Shown here one piece after another: positions 1 through 8,224 of a stretch of DNA of 33,890 nucleotides. The stretch is taken from positions 1 through 33,890 of the forward strand of contig JAAYDU010000068.1 of assembly GCA_012729095.1 (NCBI GenBank), read 5' to 3'. The DNA comes from Methanobacteriota archaeon. Its GTDB lineage: Archaea; Thermoplasmatota; Thermoplasmata; Methanomassiliicoccales; UBA472. A model generated the notes under the pieces. It searched no databases. It worked only from the letters and a program-made list of their open reading frames with translations, and was not told the origin of the DNA. The position numbers and the translations under genes are program-made. Position 1 is the stretch's first letter. Each line of letters opens with the position of its first letter.

Positions 1-2390
1 GCAGCCTTGGCCGTCCCGCTGGTCTCGGTGCCATCCTCCACATTCTTCTTAACGGTCTTCTTGGCAGCCGGTTTCTTGGCCGTCTTCTTAACGGTCTTCT
101 TCGCAGCGGGCTTCTTTCCCCCCTCATCCTCTTTCTTGGCCCTCTTTCCGGTGGGGCAGTCCATGTTGGCACAGAACTGCCAGCCTCCGCGCCCCTTTAT
201 CCTAAGCACGGGAGCGCCGCACTCCGGGCATTTCTCATCAAGGAACTCCAGGGTTCCGAACTGCGGCAGAGGATATGTCCGCTTGCACTCGGGATAGCCA
301 GAGCAGCCTATGAAACGCTTGCCCGCTCTGGAGTAGAGCACGCGCAGTTCCTTGCCGCACTCAGGGCAGGTTCCGGCGGAATCCTTGCCCTGATTGCTCT
401 GGCAATCAGGATCTATGCACTGGACCTTCACCGGGAAGCCGCGGCGTATGACCTTGACCATGGGAAGTCCACAGGCCTCGCACACCTCCTCGCTTGGCTG
501 CACCAGGGCGCCGCCTGGCTTGGGATAGGTGACGTCGCAGTCCGGATAACCGGAACAGCCGATGAACTCGCTCCCCTTGCGTGAACGGACGATATGCAGG
601 TCCTTGCCGCACTTCGGGCACTTGCCGATGAAGCGCTGTTCCTGCAAGGCGCTCCTTATCTCGTCCCCTATCTCCTTGCGGTTCTTGGTCATGACCTCCA
701 CTATGTTCAGCAGCATGGCCTGGGATTCCTCGACAACTTCCGCCAGGGAAGATTCGCCGTTGGCTATGGAGTCCATGTCCTTTTCCAGCTGGGCGGTCAT
801 CCTGCTTTCCGTTACGATCTTGGCGTGCCTCTCCAGGGCGTTCACCACGGCCAGGCCGCTGAGGGTGGGGACCAGGTCGTTGCCGTTCACGTACTTGCGG
901 TCGTACAGCTTCTGGATGATGTCATGCCTGGTGCTCTTGGTCCCCAGGCCGAGCCTTTCCATCTGCTGGAGCAGCGATCCCTGGGAGTATCTCGAGGGCG
1001 GTCTCGTCTCGTTCCTGTCGTTGCGCACCTCCCTGACATCCAACGCGTCCCCGTTGGACAGCTCGGGCAGGATCACCTCGTTCACCCTCCAGTAAGGGTA
1101 GTACTTGCGCCAGCCCGGCGAAAGCAGGCGATAGCCCTCGGCCCGGAACGGCTCCCCTCCCAGTTCCAGGTCGCATCTTGTGGATTCCGAACGGGCGGAC
1201 GGCGCCAGCGTGGCGAGGAAGCGCCTGGTCACCAGCTCGTAGATGGTCCACTTGTTTCCCTTCAGGTTCTTCTTGGTGGCCGCCTCCGTGGGGTAGATAG
1301 GAGGATGGTCAGTGGTCTCCACGCGTCCGCGCGACGGCCGGATGTGCTCCTGTGACAGGACCTCCTCCGCCTCCTTTCCCAGGTCCGACTTCCTAAGCTT
1401 CTCCAGTATGTTCTTCAGTCCCAAGGACCGCGGATAGACGGTATTGTCCGTCCTGGGGTAGGATATGTAACCGGAGGTGTACAGGTCCTCGGCCACTTTC
1501 ATGGCCAGGGACGGTGACAGGCCGAGCTTGTTGGCCTCGCTCAGCATGGTTGTGGTATTGAACGGTGCGGGGGGATACTCGTCCTTCTCCTTGCGTTCCA
1601 TTCCCATGACCTTGCCCTTGCCACAATCGGCCCTCTTGCGCACGGCCTCGGCCTTCGCCTCATCCTTGAACGGGTTGGCGATGTGGTTTCCGAAGAACTC
1701 CTGCCCCTTCTCCATCTTGGCCGTGACGGTCCAGTAGGGTTCAGGGACGAACTCCACGATCTCCTTGTGCCTGTCCACTATAAGCGTCAAAGTGGGGCTC
1801 TGCACCCTCCCCACGGAAAGGAAGTTGTTGCCCATCTGTCCGCTGGCCAGGGATATGAAGCGGGTGAGCACCGCTCCCCAGGCCAGGTCCACGACCTGCC
1901 TGGTCTCGGCCGATTCCGCCAACCGGTGGTCAGGATCGGTCAGCTCCTGGAAGGCCCTCTCTATCTCGTACTTGGTAAGGGCGCTGAAGCGCACCCTTCT
2001 CACGGAACGTGGCGTTTTGTCCAGAAGTGACACGGTCTCCAGCCCGATAAGCTCCCCTTCCCGGTCGAAGTCGGTGGCGATTATCACCTCTTCGCATTCC
2101 GCGGCTATTTCGCTGAGCGTGTTCAGGATGTTGAGGGCCGTAACCCTCTTGGCCGGTTGGGTCTTGACCAGATCGACCGGGTCCACCTTGGACCAGTCGT
2201 TCAGCTCCGGGGGATAGTCCAGCTCTATGATGTGGCCACGAAGGCCCACCACGAAGTATTCGTCCCCGTCCCTCTCGAAATTGAACACCTGAACCCCGCG
2301 AACGCTCTTGCGCTTGGCCCCGCCGTCGGAAAGTATGACGGCCACTCGCGCCGCGGCATTGGACTTCTCGGAGATGACCAGTCTCTTCAT
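1..2390 (-). CDS. topA: DNA topoisomerase I (type IA), C-terminus cut by the window edge
   Basis: Relaxes negatively supercoiled DNA by cutting one strand through a covalent 5'-phosphotyrosine. The frame is open from the ATG at 2390 to the window edge (796 codons visible). The N-terminal TOPRIM part begins MKRLVISEKSNAA and carries the acidic motif ATDFDREGE near residues 100-110. The active-site tyrosine lies in SYPRTDN near residue 310. Four CxxC zinc-ribbon modules follow at about residues 585-742 (for example CPKCGKDL, CPECGKEL, GCSGYPDC). The visible C-terminus is a low-complexity Lys/Ala tail with KKPAAKKTVKK-like repeats, probably binding DNA. The start is supported by a TATA-like box 26 nt upstream, which implies a leaderless mRNA. 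The gene is transcribed away from nikR. Confidence 0.95.
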   Translation of the reverse strand, partial: MKRLVISEKSNAAARVAVILSDGGAKRKSVRGVQVFNFERDGDEYFVVGLRGHIIELDYPPELNDWSKVDPVDLVKTQPAKRVTALNILNTLSEIAAECEEVIIATDFDREGELIGLETVSLLDKTPRSVRRVRFSALTKYEIERAFQELTDPDHRLAESAETRQVVDLAWGAVLTRFISLASGQMGNNFLSVGRVQSPTLTLIVDRHKEIVEFVPEPYWTVTAKMEKGQEFFGNHIANPFKDEAKAEAVRKRADCGKGKVMGMERKEKDEYPPAPFNTTTMLSEANKLGLSPSLAMKVAEDLYTSGYISYPRTDNTVYPRSLGLKNILEKLRKSDLGKEAEEVLSQEHIRPSRGRVETTDHPPIYPTEAATKKNLKGNKWTIYELVTRRFLATLAPSARSESTRCDLELGGEPFRAEGYRLLSPGWRKYYPYWRVNEVILPELSNGDALDVREVRNDRNETRPPSRYSQGSLLQQMERLGLGTKSTRHDIIQKLYDRKYVNGNDLVPTLSGLAVVNALERHAKIVTESRMTAQLEKDMDSIANGESSLAEVVEESQAMLLNIVEVMTKNRKEIGDEIRSALQEQRFIGKCPKCGKDLHIVRSRKGSEFIGCSGYPDCDVTYPKPGGALVQPSEEVCEACGLPMVKVIRRGFPVKVQCIDPDCQSNQGKDSAGTCPECGKELRVLYSRAGKRFIGCSGYPECKRTYPLPQFGTLEFLDEKCPECGAPVLRIKGRGGWQFCANMDCPTGKRAKKEDEGGKKPAAKKTVKKTAKKPAAKKTVKKNVEDGTETSGTAKA

Positions 2391-2412
2391 CGGAGGGCAT
2401 CAAGAGTTAGCC

Positions 2413-2420
2413 TTTAAAAA
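2413..2420 (-). promoter_or_regulatory. Probable TATA box of topA
   Basis: The minus strand reads TTTTTAAA, centred about 26 nt before the topA ATG. That is the usual archaeal TATA-to-start-site distance, so transcription would begin at or next to the start codon. No Shine-Dalgarno sequence is visible between the box and the ATG. Confidence 0.55.
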
Positions 2421-2454
2421 GGTTATCTGCCCCCGCTCGCATAGGGACCGCCCA

Positions 2455-2904
2455 TCAATCATCGTGTATGTGGGCATGGACCGAATCCTCGCCCAGGCTC
2501 ACTGGCGTCCGGTGCAGGGTGCGATGCGTCACGCCCTTGACGCTGCCAAGTTCGTCAGACAATTGTCTGACCTCCTTTACCGTGCCGTTCACTATGAGCA
2601 CCTCCAAACACTGTTCTATGTCCAGGTGCACGTGTATCGAGGATAGGATATGCTTGTGATGCTGATGCTGAATGTCCATAAGGTGCTCCTTCACCCCTCC
2701 CTTGTGATGGCTGTAGAAGAGGGTGATGGTGCCGAACACGATGGCGTTCTCGTCCTCCTTGAGTATCTCCTTGGCAAGGGCGCTGCGGATCAGGTCCCTG
2801 ATAGCCTCGGAGCGGGTGATGTACCCCTTTCGGTCTATCAGCTTATCGAAGTCCTCTAAAAGGTCCGGTTCCAGTGAGACGCCTATCCTGGTGACATTGT
2901 CCAT
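2455..2904 (-). CDS. nikR: Nickel-responsive transcriptional regulator NikR
   Basis: Ribbon-helix-helix DNA-binding protein with a C-terminal ACT-like nickel-sensing domain; in this family it represses nickel uptake genes when nickel is abundant. The RHH domain spans about residues 3-45 (RIGVSLEPDLLEDFD, TRSEAIRDLIR). The nickel ligands of E. coli NikR (His76, His87, His89, Cys95) match here in spacing: His80, His91, His93 and Cys99 in HVHLDIEQCLEVL. The 149 residues are slightly longer than usual because of a His-rich end (HAHIHDD). No nickel transporter is adjacent, but hypA-hypD lie about 3 kb away. An AT-rich stretch at about 2917-2940 upstream may hold its promoter and that of the divergent asparagine-synthase-domain gene. 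Confidence 0.93.
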   Translation of the reverse strand: MDNVTRIGVSLEPDLLEDFDKLIDRKGYITRSEAIRDLIRSALAKEILKEDENAIVFGTITLFYSHHKGGVKEHLMDIQHQHHKHILSSIHVHLDIEQCLEVLIVNGTVKEVRQLSDELGSVKGVTHRTLHRTPVSLGEDSVHAHIHDD

Positions 2905-2971
2905 AAGCTCCGCTTGGTATTAACCTAATGATTATTAATGCTATTCAGCGATTCGATGGACCATCAGGGAG

Positions 2972-3754
2972 TTGGCCATTCTGAAGGATGAAACGAACGG
3001 GACCGGGCTTCTCAAAGCATTGAACGACAGCTTCAGGGACCTGTCCGGAGGCAGAACGGCGGTGCTCTTCTCCGGGGGCCTGGACAGCTCCCTCCTCGCG
3101 GCATTGGCCAGGCCTTTCTCCGATCTGCGCCTGTACACGGTGGGGTATCCCGGTTCCCATGACATCGAGGCCGGAAGCAGCGGTGCAAGGGAGCTCGGAC
3201 TTCCCTGGGAACCCATCTTTTTGGACGATGACGCCCTTCGTTCCGCCGTCTCCTGTCTGCGCGACCGTTTCGGCATGAACGACCCGGTCTCCACGTCCTT
3301 CGAGGTCCCTCTGTACATTGCATGCACGAGTATAGCGGAGGCGGTCCTGCTGAGCGGCCAGGGTGCCGATGAGCTGTTCGGCGGCTACGCCCGCTACTCG
3401 CCCCTGTCCATTTCTGAACTGGGCGAGGCTAGGGAGAAGGACCTACGCCGGCTTCTGTCCGAGGGCCTTCCCCGCGAGGAAACGATCGCCAGGGACATGG
3501 GCAAGAAGCTATCGTGCCCGTATCTGCATCCCGGGGTCGTGGAGGTCGCGCTTTCAATACCGCCCGGGGAGCTTATCGGCGAGCTTGGCAACAAGCAACC
3601 CCTGCGTAGCTTGGCCCTGGGACTGGGACTGAGCTCGGCCAGGGCTCCCAAGAAGGCCGCCCAGTACGGGTCAGGGACCATGAAGGCCATGAAGCGCCTG
3701 GCCGCAGAGCGGGGAATGAGGGTCGGAACGTGGGCGATGGAGGTCAAGGGATGA
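2972..3754 (+). CDS. Stand-alone asparagine synthase-like ATP-pyrophosphatase domain
   Basis: A 260-residue protein matching only the C-terminal synthetase domain of asparagine synthase B. It contains the PP-loop SGGLDS (residues 34-39), which binds ATP to adenylate a substrate carboxylate, and the family motif SGQGADELFGGY (128-139). The N-terminal Ntn glutaminase domain of classical AsnB (usually 500 residues or more in total) is absent, so ammonia must come from solution or a partner, or the substrate is not aspartate. The start is uncertain: TTG at 2972 is the best in-frame codon, because an in-frame stop lies at 2936-2938 and no in-frame ATG occurs early. The stop overlaps the folC start (ATGA), so the two are probably co-transcribed and translationally coupled. 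Confidence 0.8.
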   Translation: MAILKDETNGTGLLKALNDSFRDLSGGRTAVLFSGGLDSSLLAALARPFSDLRLYTVGYPGSHDIEAGSSGARELGLPWEPIFLDDDALRSAVSCLRDRFGMNDPVSTSFEVPLYIACTSIAEAVLLSGQGADELFGGYARYSPLSISELGEAREKDLRRLLSEGLPREETIARDMGKKLSCPYLHPGVVEVALSIPPGELIGELGNKQPLRSLALGLGLSSARAPKKAAQYGSGTMKAMKRLAAERGMRVGTWAMEVKG

Positions 3755-5037
3755 GCTCCGCCCTGCAGCAGGACCTGGACTGGCTCTACTCGCTGGAAAG
3801 CACGGGCATTAAGCTGGGGCTGTCCAACGTCCGCCTGCTCCTGGGAATGCTGGGGGATCCCCAGGAACGCTTCGGCACGGTCCACGTCGCCGGTTCCAAC
3901 GGCAAGGGTTCCGTATCGGCCATGGGCGCCTCCATATTCCGCCGCGCCGGTTTCCGCACCGGGCTGTACACCTCTCCCCACCTGGTCCGTTTCACGGAGA
4001 GGATGACCGTGGACGGCAGGGAGATCTCCGAACGATGCCTAGGTAGGTACGTGTCGGAGATGCGCGAGCTTTACGATGCTGGACCCTTCCCCAGGCCGCT
4101 GACGTTCTTCGAGATCACCACAGCCATGGCCTTCCTGCATTTCAGCGAGAGCGGGGTCGAGGAGGCCGTGATCGAGGTGGGTATGGGCGGCCGCTTGGAC
4201 GCCACGAACGTGGTCCGCCCCCGCTGCTGCGTCATCACCCCGGTAAGCATGGAGCACAGCTACTATCTAGGGGACACTCTCGGCAAGATAGCTTACGAGA
4301 AGGCGTCGATCATCAAGGAAGGCGTTCCCTCCATCTGCTCGCCCCAATCGCCGGAGGCGATGCGCGTCATATCCTGGATGGCCGATTGCAGGGACTCTGA
4401 CCTGAGATCCCTGGGAAGGGACTTTCGGGCCGAATGCGTCTCCAGGGACATGGAAGGGGTGACTTTGAGATCGAGCTCGCTGGGAGAGGACGTGCATCTG
4501 GGCATGCTGGGCGGGTACCAGTGCCAGAACGCCGCGGTGGCCGCCGAGATGGCGATGACCGTCGGGAAGACGATACCAATATCCAGGGAGAGCATACTGA
4601 AGGGGTTGGCCGATGCCAGGTGGCCGGGGCGGCTGGACCTGGTGCGCCGTTCGCCGCTCACGGTCATGGACGTCACCCACACACCGGAAGGGGCCAGGGC
4701 CGTAGCATCAGAGCTGGACGTGTTCCCGGGAAGCCCAAGGGTGTTGGTCGTGGGCATGCTGCGGGACAAGGACGCCCGTGGGGCAATGCGACATCTGGCG
4801 CCCCTGTTCGATCACGTTATATGCACCAGCCCGTCATCCCCCCGGGCATTGTCCTCCCGGGAGATGTGCGTCGCCGCTCACGACCATAACAGGGACTGCA
4901 GGGCGGTGGAAGGGGTGGGAGCGGCCATGGATACCGCTGCATCGTTGGCGGGAAGCGAAGGGTTCGTGATGGTCAGCGGCTCCCTGTACACCATTGGGGA
5001 AGCAATGAGGCATTTGAGGGTGAACGATGGACCTTAA
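3751..5037 (+). CDS. folC: Folylpolyglutamate synthase / dihydrofolate synthase family protein (Mur ligase fold)
   Basis: ATP-dependent amide ligase that adds glutamate to folate- or pterin-type substrates. Residues 45-54 carry the FolC P-loop (HVAGSNGKGS). The central domain has the family motif LGDTLGKIAYEKASIIK, whose lysine position is typically carbamylated. A C-terminal Rossmann domain includes VLVVGMLRDKD. The 428-residue length is normal for FolC. ATG 3751 is chosen over an upstream in-frame GTG at 3730 because a GGAGG site sits 7 nt before it and it forms an ATGA overlap with the previous gene. The 3' end overlaps nth by 11 nt. In methanogens the substrate could be a tetrahydromethanopterin-related compound rather than folate; the sequence does not decide this. 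Confidence 0.88.
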   Translation: MSSALQQDLDWLYSLESTGIKLGLSNVRLLLGMLGDPQERFGTVHVAGSNGKGSVSAMGASIFRRAGFRTGLYTSPHLVRFTERMTVDGREISERCLGRYVSEMRELYDAGPFPRPLTFFEITTAMAFLHFSESGVEEAVIEVGMGGRLDATNVVRPRCCVITPVSMEHSYYLGDTLGKIAYEKASIIKEGVPSICSPQSPEAMRVISWMADCRDSDLRSLGRDFRAECVSRDMEGVTLRSSSLGEDVHLGMLGGYQCQNAAVAAEMAMTVGKTIPISRESILKGLADARWPGRLDLVRRSPLTVMDVTHTPEGARAVASELDVFPGSPRVLVVGMLRDKDARGAMRHLAPLFDHVICTSPSSPRALSSREMCVAAHDHNRDCRAVEGVGAAMDTAASLAGSEGFVMVSGSLYTIGEAMRHLRVNDGP

Positions 5038-5665
5038 GTGGTTGTTGGACAGCATGCGCGGGTCGATCAAGGGCATGGCCTTCCCCGGCCTCATCGATGA
5101 GGAGGACACCTGGTGGGAGAAGGACCCCTTCCACATCATGGTGGCGACCGTGCTCTCCCAGAGGACGCGGGACCTGAACACCTTCCACGCCTCGTCCAAC
5201 CTGTTCCGCCGTTTCAACACCCCCGAGGATATGGCCGCGGCGGACATAGACGAGCTGGAATCCCTGGTGCGTCCGGTGGGCTTCTATCGCGCGAAGGCCA
5301 AGGCCATCAAGGAGATCGCCCGGTTGGTGGTGGAGAACGGAGGCGTTCCCCGGGACATAGACAAGATGACCGAGTGGCCAATGGTGGGACGGAAAACTGC
5401 GAACTGCGTAATGACCTACGCGTTCAAGGAACCGGCCATTTGCGTGGACACCCACGTGCACCGCATCAGCAATCGTCTCGGATTGGTCGATTGCGCCACC
5501 CCAGACGAGACGGAGATGGCTCTCAGGAAGGTGTTCCCGAGGACCTTGTGGTGCGAGATCAACGGGACCATGGTGCGCTTCGGGCAGAAGATATGCCTTC
5601 CCCGCAACCCTCGCTGCTCCCAGTGCCCGGTTAGGAACGAATGCGCCTATCCTGACAAGAAATGA
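5027..5665 (+). CDS. nth: Endonuclease III (DNA glycosylase/AP lyase)
   Basis: Base-excision repair enzyme that removes oxidised pyrimidines and nicks the abasic site. The 212 residues are the normal family length. The helix-hairpin-helix region (WPMVGRKTAN) carries the catalytic lysine Lys123, and VDTHVHR carries the catalytic aspartate Asp141. The C-terminal [4Fe-4S] loop has Cys190, Cys197, Cys200 and Cys206, the C-x6-C-x2-C-x5-C spacing of the family. The hairpin is slightly unusual (WPMVG where LPGVG is common). It is the last gene of the asparagine-synthase-domain/folC/nth operon, overlaps folC, and converges on the next gene with a 1-nt gap. Confidence 0.95.
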   Translation: MDLKWLLDSMRGSIKGMAFPGLIDEEDTWWEKDPFHIMVATVLSQRTRDLNTFHASSNLFRRFNTPEDMAAADIDELESLVRPVGFYRAKAKAIKEIARLVVENGGVPRDIDKMTEWPMVGRKTANCVMTYAFKEPAICVDTHVHRISNRLGLVDCATPDETEMALRKVFPRTLWCEINGTMVRFGQKICLPRNPRCSQCPVRNECAYPDKK

Positions 5666-5666
5666 A

Positions 5667-5948
5667 TCAGGTGCGCAACGTCTCATCGATCTTCTTGGAC
5701 ATCTCCCTTTCCAGCTGGATCTCCGCCTCCCACTGGTCAAGGCCGTCCATGGTCTCCTTCAAGGTCCTGAGGCAGTCAATGCATATCCACTTGCTACCGA
5801 CCAGCCTCATCGGGAGCTTCCTGTAGCCTATGGCCCCGCAAAGGGCGCAAACATGCATCTCCTTGGTGCGATGCTCCGCATAGGCCTCCATCTTCTTCCC
5901 TTCGATGATGGACTCGATAGCCTCATTGTGCGGACCTTCCTCTGGCAT
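5667..5948 (-). CDS. Small zinc-ribbon protein of unknown function
   Basis: A 93-residue protein that I do not recognise. It has two CxxC knuckles, CALC near residue 34 and CIDC near residue 56, spaced as in a rubredoxin-like or zinc-ribbon fold. They are flanked by charged helices at both ends, the C-terminal one (LDQWEAEIQLEREMSKKIDETL) likely amphipathic. A transcription, translation or protein-interaction adaptor role is possible but not shown. It converges on nth. Its upstream region overlaps the promoter region of hypA. Confidence 0.7.
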   Translation of the reverse strand: MPEEGPHNEAIESIIEGKKMEAYAEHRTKEMHVCALCGAIGYRKLPMRLVGSKWICIDCLRTLKETMDGLDQWEAEIQLEREMSKKIDETLRT

Positions 5949-6069
5949 GATGAACGGACTTCGTATTTCCCTAGGGCTATATCTAGGTTGCTTACTGCCA
6001 GCCTTCGTTCGTTGTCAGTGCCGTAAAGTAGGGATTGAATTAATATGGGTTGATGGATTGGCGTTAAGG

Positions 6070-6441
6070 ATGCATGAAGTTTCTGTCATGGCCGGCATAG
6101 TGGAGAAGGTGCTCGCCGAGCTGGAGAAGCACGATGTGCTGAAGGTGGAGGAGGTGCAGCTAACCTTGGGAGAGCTCACGTTCCTCGGGGAGGAGCAGCT
6201 GCAGTTCGCCTACGAGATCATCACAAGGGACACGGCGCTGGAAGGTTCCGTTCTCGTGATCGTGCCGGAGGAGACCGAGCTGCAATGCCTGTCATGCGGT
6301 TACGTGGGTAAGGCGGACACGATCGGCGAGGAGTATCACATGGCCATGCCCTCCCTTACCTGTCCCAAGTGCAAGGGAAAGGTAAAGGTCCTCAAGGGAC
6401 AATCATGCAGGGTTACGTCCATGAAGGTGATACAGGAATGA
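6070..6441 (+). CDS. hypA: Hydrogenase/urease nickel incorporation protein HypA
   Basis: Nickel metallochaperone that delivers Ni(II) to [NiFe]-hydrogenase precursors. The 123-residue protein begins MHEVSV; the N-terminal amine and His2 are the known nickel-binding site, which fixes the start at 6070. The zinc domain has Cys73/Cys76 (CLSC) and Cys98/Cys101 (CPKC). A TATA-like stretch (GAATTAATATG) lies about 28 nt upstream, consistent with a leaderless start; the frame remains open further upstream but those starts would bury His2. The stop overlaps the hypD ATG, so the two are an operon. hypB, hypC, hypE and hypF are not in the window. Confidence 0.93.
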   Translation: MHEVSVMAGIVEKVLAELEKHDVLKVEEVQLTLGELTFLGEEQLQFAYEIITRDTALEGSVLVIVPEETELQCLSCGYVGKADTIGEEYHMAMPSLTCPKCKGKVKVLKGQSCRVTSMKVIQE

Positions 6442-7511
6442 TGGACCTCAGGTTCCGTGACGAGAGTACGGCCAGCAAGGTAATCTCCAAGCTGAGGGAG
6501 ATGGACCTTGAGCTGCGCTTCATGCATGTTTGCGGCACGCACCAGGACACACTGGTGAAGTTCGGGCTGGAGAGGATGTTGAGCGAGGTGGGCATAACCA
6601 TAGGCCAAGGTCCCGGTTGCCCCGTATGCGTGACCACCACCAAGGAGGTGGTGGAGGCCATAACGCTGGCAAGGTCAGGGGTCACCATCACCGTCTTCGG
6701 CGATATGATGGCCGTGCCCACGCCCGTCGGCTCGCTCGCGGACATCAAGGCGGAAGGAGCGGACGTGCGCGTCGTCTACTCGGTGGAGGACGCCCTTAGA
6801 ATGAGCGCGGATGTGGAAAGAATGGTGTTCATGGCCATCGGGTTCGAGACCACCAGCCCTTCCACCGCCTACGCGCTTCTGAACGAACCGCCGAAGAACT
6901 TCAGCGTGCTGAGCTGCCACCGACTGCTGCCTCCCGCGCTCGTGGCGCTGTTCTCCATGGGTGAGGTGCGCATAGACGGTCTGATACAGCCTGGCCACGT
7001 GGCCACTATCACCGGTACCGAGATATTCGAACGCTTCGCCGGTCCGAAAGGCGTCCCCCAGGTGGTCACCGGCTTCGAGCCGCTGGACCTGCTCATGGGA
7101 GTGTACATGCTGGCCAAGCAGGTGAAGGAGGGCAGGAGCGAAGTGGAGAACGAGTACCCTCGCGTTGTCCGTCCGGAAGGGAATCCCAAGGCCAGGGAAC
7201 TGCTCTCCCGGGCGTTCCGTCCCGTGGACAGGGCATGGAGGGGCTTCCCCGTGCTGCCGCTCAGCGCCCTGGAGGTGGCGGACGATCTGGCGGACCACAA
7301 TGCCCGCCTGATATACGAGGACGTGCTGAGGGACGCACCCCAGGTCAAAGAGGACATGGGCGGCTGCCGCTGCGGCGAGGTTCTCCGTGGCATCATACGC
7401 TCGGAGGAATGCCCGGCGTTCGGCAAGGGCTGCTCGCCCAAGCGCCCCATGGGCCCCTGCATGGTGAGCCGCGAGGGGAGCTGCAACATCAGCTACCGTT
7501 ATCGGGAGTGA
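6438..7511 (+). CDS. hypD: [NiFe]-hydrogenase maturation protein HypD
   Basis: Iron-sulfur scaffold on which HypC/HypD assemble the Fe(CN)2CO unit of [NiFe] hydrogenases. The 357 residues match the family length. Visible motifs are FMHVCGTHQ (Cys32), GPGCPVC (Cys61 and Cys64), IGFETTSP, and a C-terminal cysteine-rich region (GCRCGEVLRG, CPAFGKGC, GPCMVSREGSC) that holds the [4Fe-4S] cluster. The start at 6438 forms an ATGA overlap with hypA; an extension back to 6369 in the same frame lies inside hypA and is not favoured. The 3' end overlaps the convergent DUF998 gene by 23 nt. Confidence 0.95.
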   Translation: MMDLRFRDESTASKVISKLREMDLELRFMHVCGTHQDTLVKFGLERMLSEVGITIGQGPGCPVCVTTTKEVVEAITLARSGVTITVFGDMMAVPTPVGSLADIKAEGADVRVVYSVEDALRMSADVERMVFMAIGFETTSPSTAYALLNEPPKNFSVLSCHRLLPPALVALFSMGEVRIDGLIQPGHVATITGTEIFERFAGPKGVPQVVTGFEPLDLLMGVYMLAKQVKEGRSEVENEYPRVVRPEGNPKARELLSRAFRPVDRAWRGFPVLPLSALEVADDLADHNARLIYEDVLRDAPQVKEDMGGCRCGEVLRGIIRSEECPAFGKGCSPKRPMGPCMVSREGSCNISYRYRE

Positions 7512-8112
7512 GCGGAAGGTCGTTCCTCCGCGATCTCTGGACCATGGAGATGGACATTGCGATTATCCATGCTCCAAGGGCGTAGACCACCACTACCTCG
7601 ACCAGATGGTGCTTTGCCAATCCCAGGCCGATCATAAACAGGCTGGACACGCTTAGGGCCACCGTGGCCAGGGTGGCGGCAAAGGCCAGTCGTGCTCTGT
7701 TCCAGTGAACGTACATCGGAATGGACATGGCCATCAGCCCGATCACGGTCAGGACGAAGAAGGCCCAGGCCAGCGCGTCGTGCAATGCCCGCTGCTCCAT
7801 GGTGAACACCCCCAGCAGGAAAAGGCAGGTGCAGCCCGCCACCAGAATGGCCACGGACAGCTTGCCGAAAAAGCTCCAGTACAGGAACCGGAGAAGGGAT
7901 AACGAGAAAGCGACGCCCATGGTCCCCATGACTATGACTGAAAGGTTGAAGAGCCAGGTATGAGGCGCGGTCGTCCCTAGCTCGCTCATAAGGTCCAGAC
8001 CGAAACGCCAATCCGGATGGACCAGCAGGGAGATGCTGAACAGCACCTGAAATGACAACACGCCGACGATGCCGGCGGATGCCCCTATCACGACCAGCCT
8101 CTCCTCGTCCAT
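7489..8112 (-). CDS. DUF998 family integral membrane protein
   Basis: A 207-residue polytopic membrane protein with about six hydrophobic segments. The sequence between the first two (HPDWRFGLDLMSELGTTAP, then WLFNLSVIVMG) is the hallmark of archaeal and bacterial DUF998 proteins, whose function is unknown. The start at 8112 is supported by an upstream AT-rich box (GTATAGATAAA at about 8136-8147), which places the transcript start at the ATG. It runs head-to-tail against hypD with a 23-nt overlap and is divergent from the ABC transporter operon. Confidence 0.85.
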   Translation of the reverse strand: MDEERLVVIGASAGIVGVLSFQVLFSISLLVHPDWRFGLDLMSELGTTAPHTWLFNLSVIVMGTMGVAFSLSLLRFLYWSFFGKLSVAILVAGCTCLFLLGVFTMEQRALHDALAWAFFVLTVIGLMAMSIPMYVHWNRARLAFAATLATVALSVSSLFMIGLGLAKHHLVEVVVVYALGAWIIAMSISMVQRSRRNDLPLTPDNGS

Positions 8113-8224
8113 GCCTTTTGAATACCGTTGGGGTTTATCTATACTTCATCGGGCCTTGCGTTTTATGAGGTACAGCGCATAATTCTTCTATGTGTAATCA
8201 TTAACTGCAAAGGGGAAGCGAACC

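Noticed and set aside
2917-2940. Possible NikR operator in the AT-rich nikR upstream region
   Set aside because: Only weak, overlapping TTAAT-type symmetry that ordinary TATA sequence explains; no dyad like the known NikR sites.
5970-5987. CCTAG/CTAGG dyad upstream of hypA
   Set aside because: A 5-bp dyad is too short to support as an operator on its own.
7489-7511. Overlap of hypD with the DUF998 gene as a sign of a wrong gene call
   Set aside because: Both C-termini match their families, and convergent overlaps of this size are common in compact archaeal genomes.
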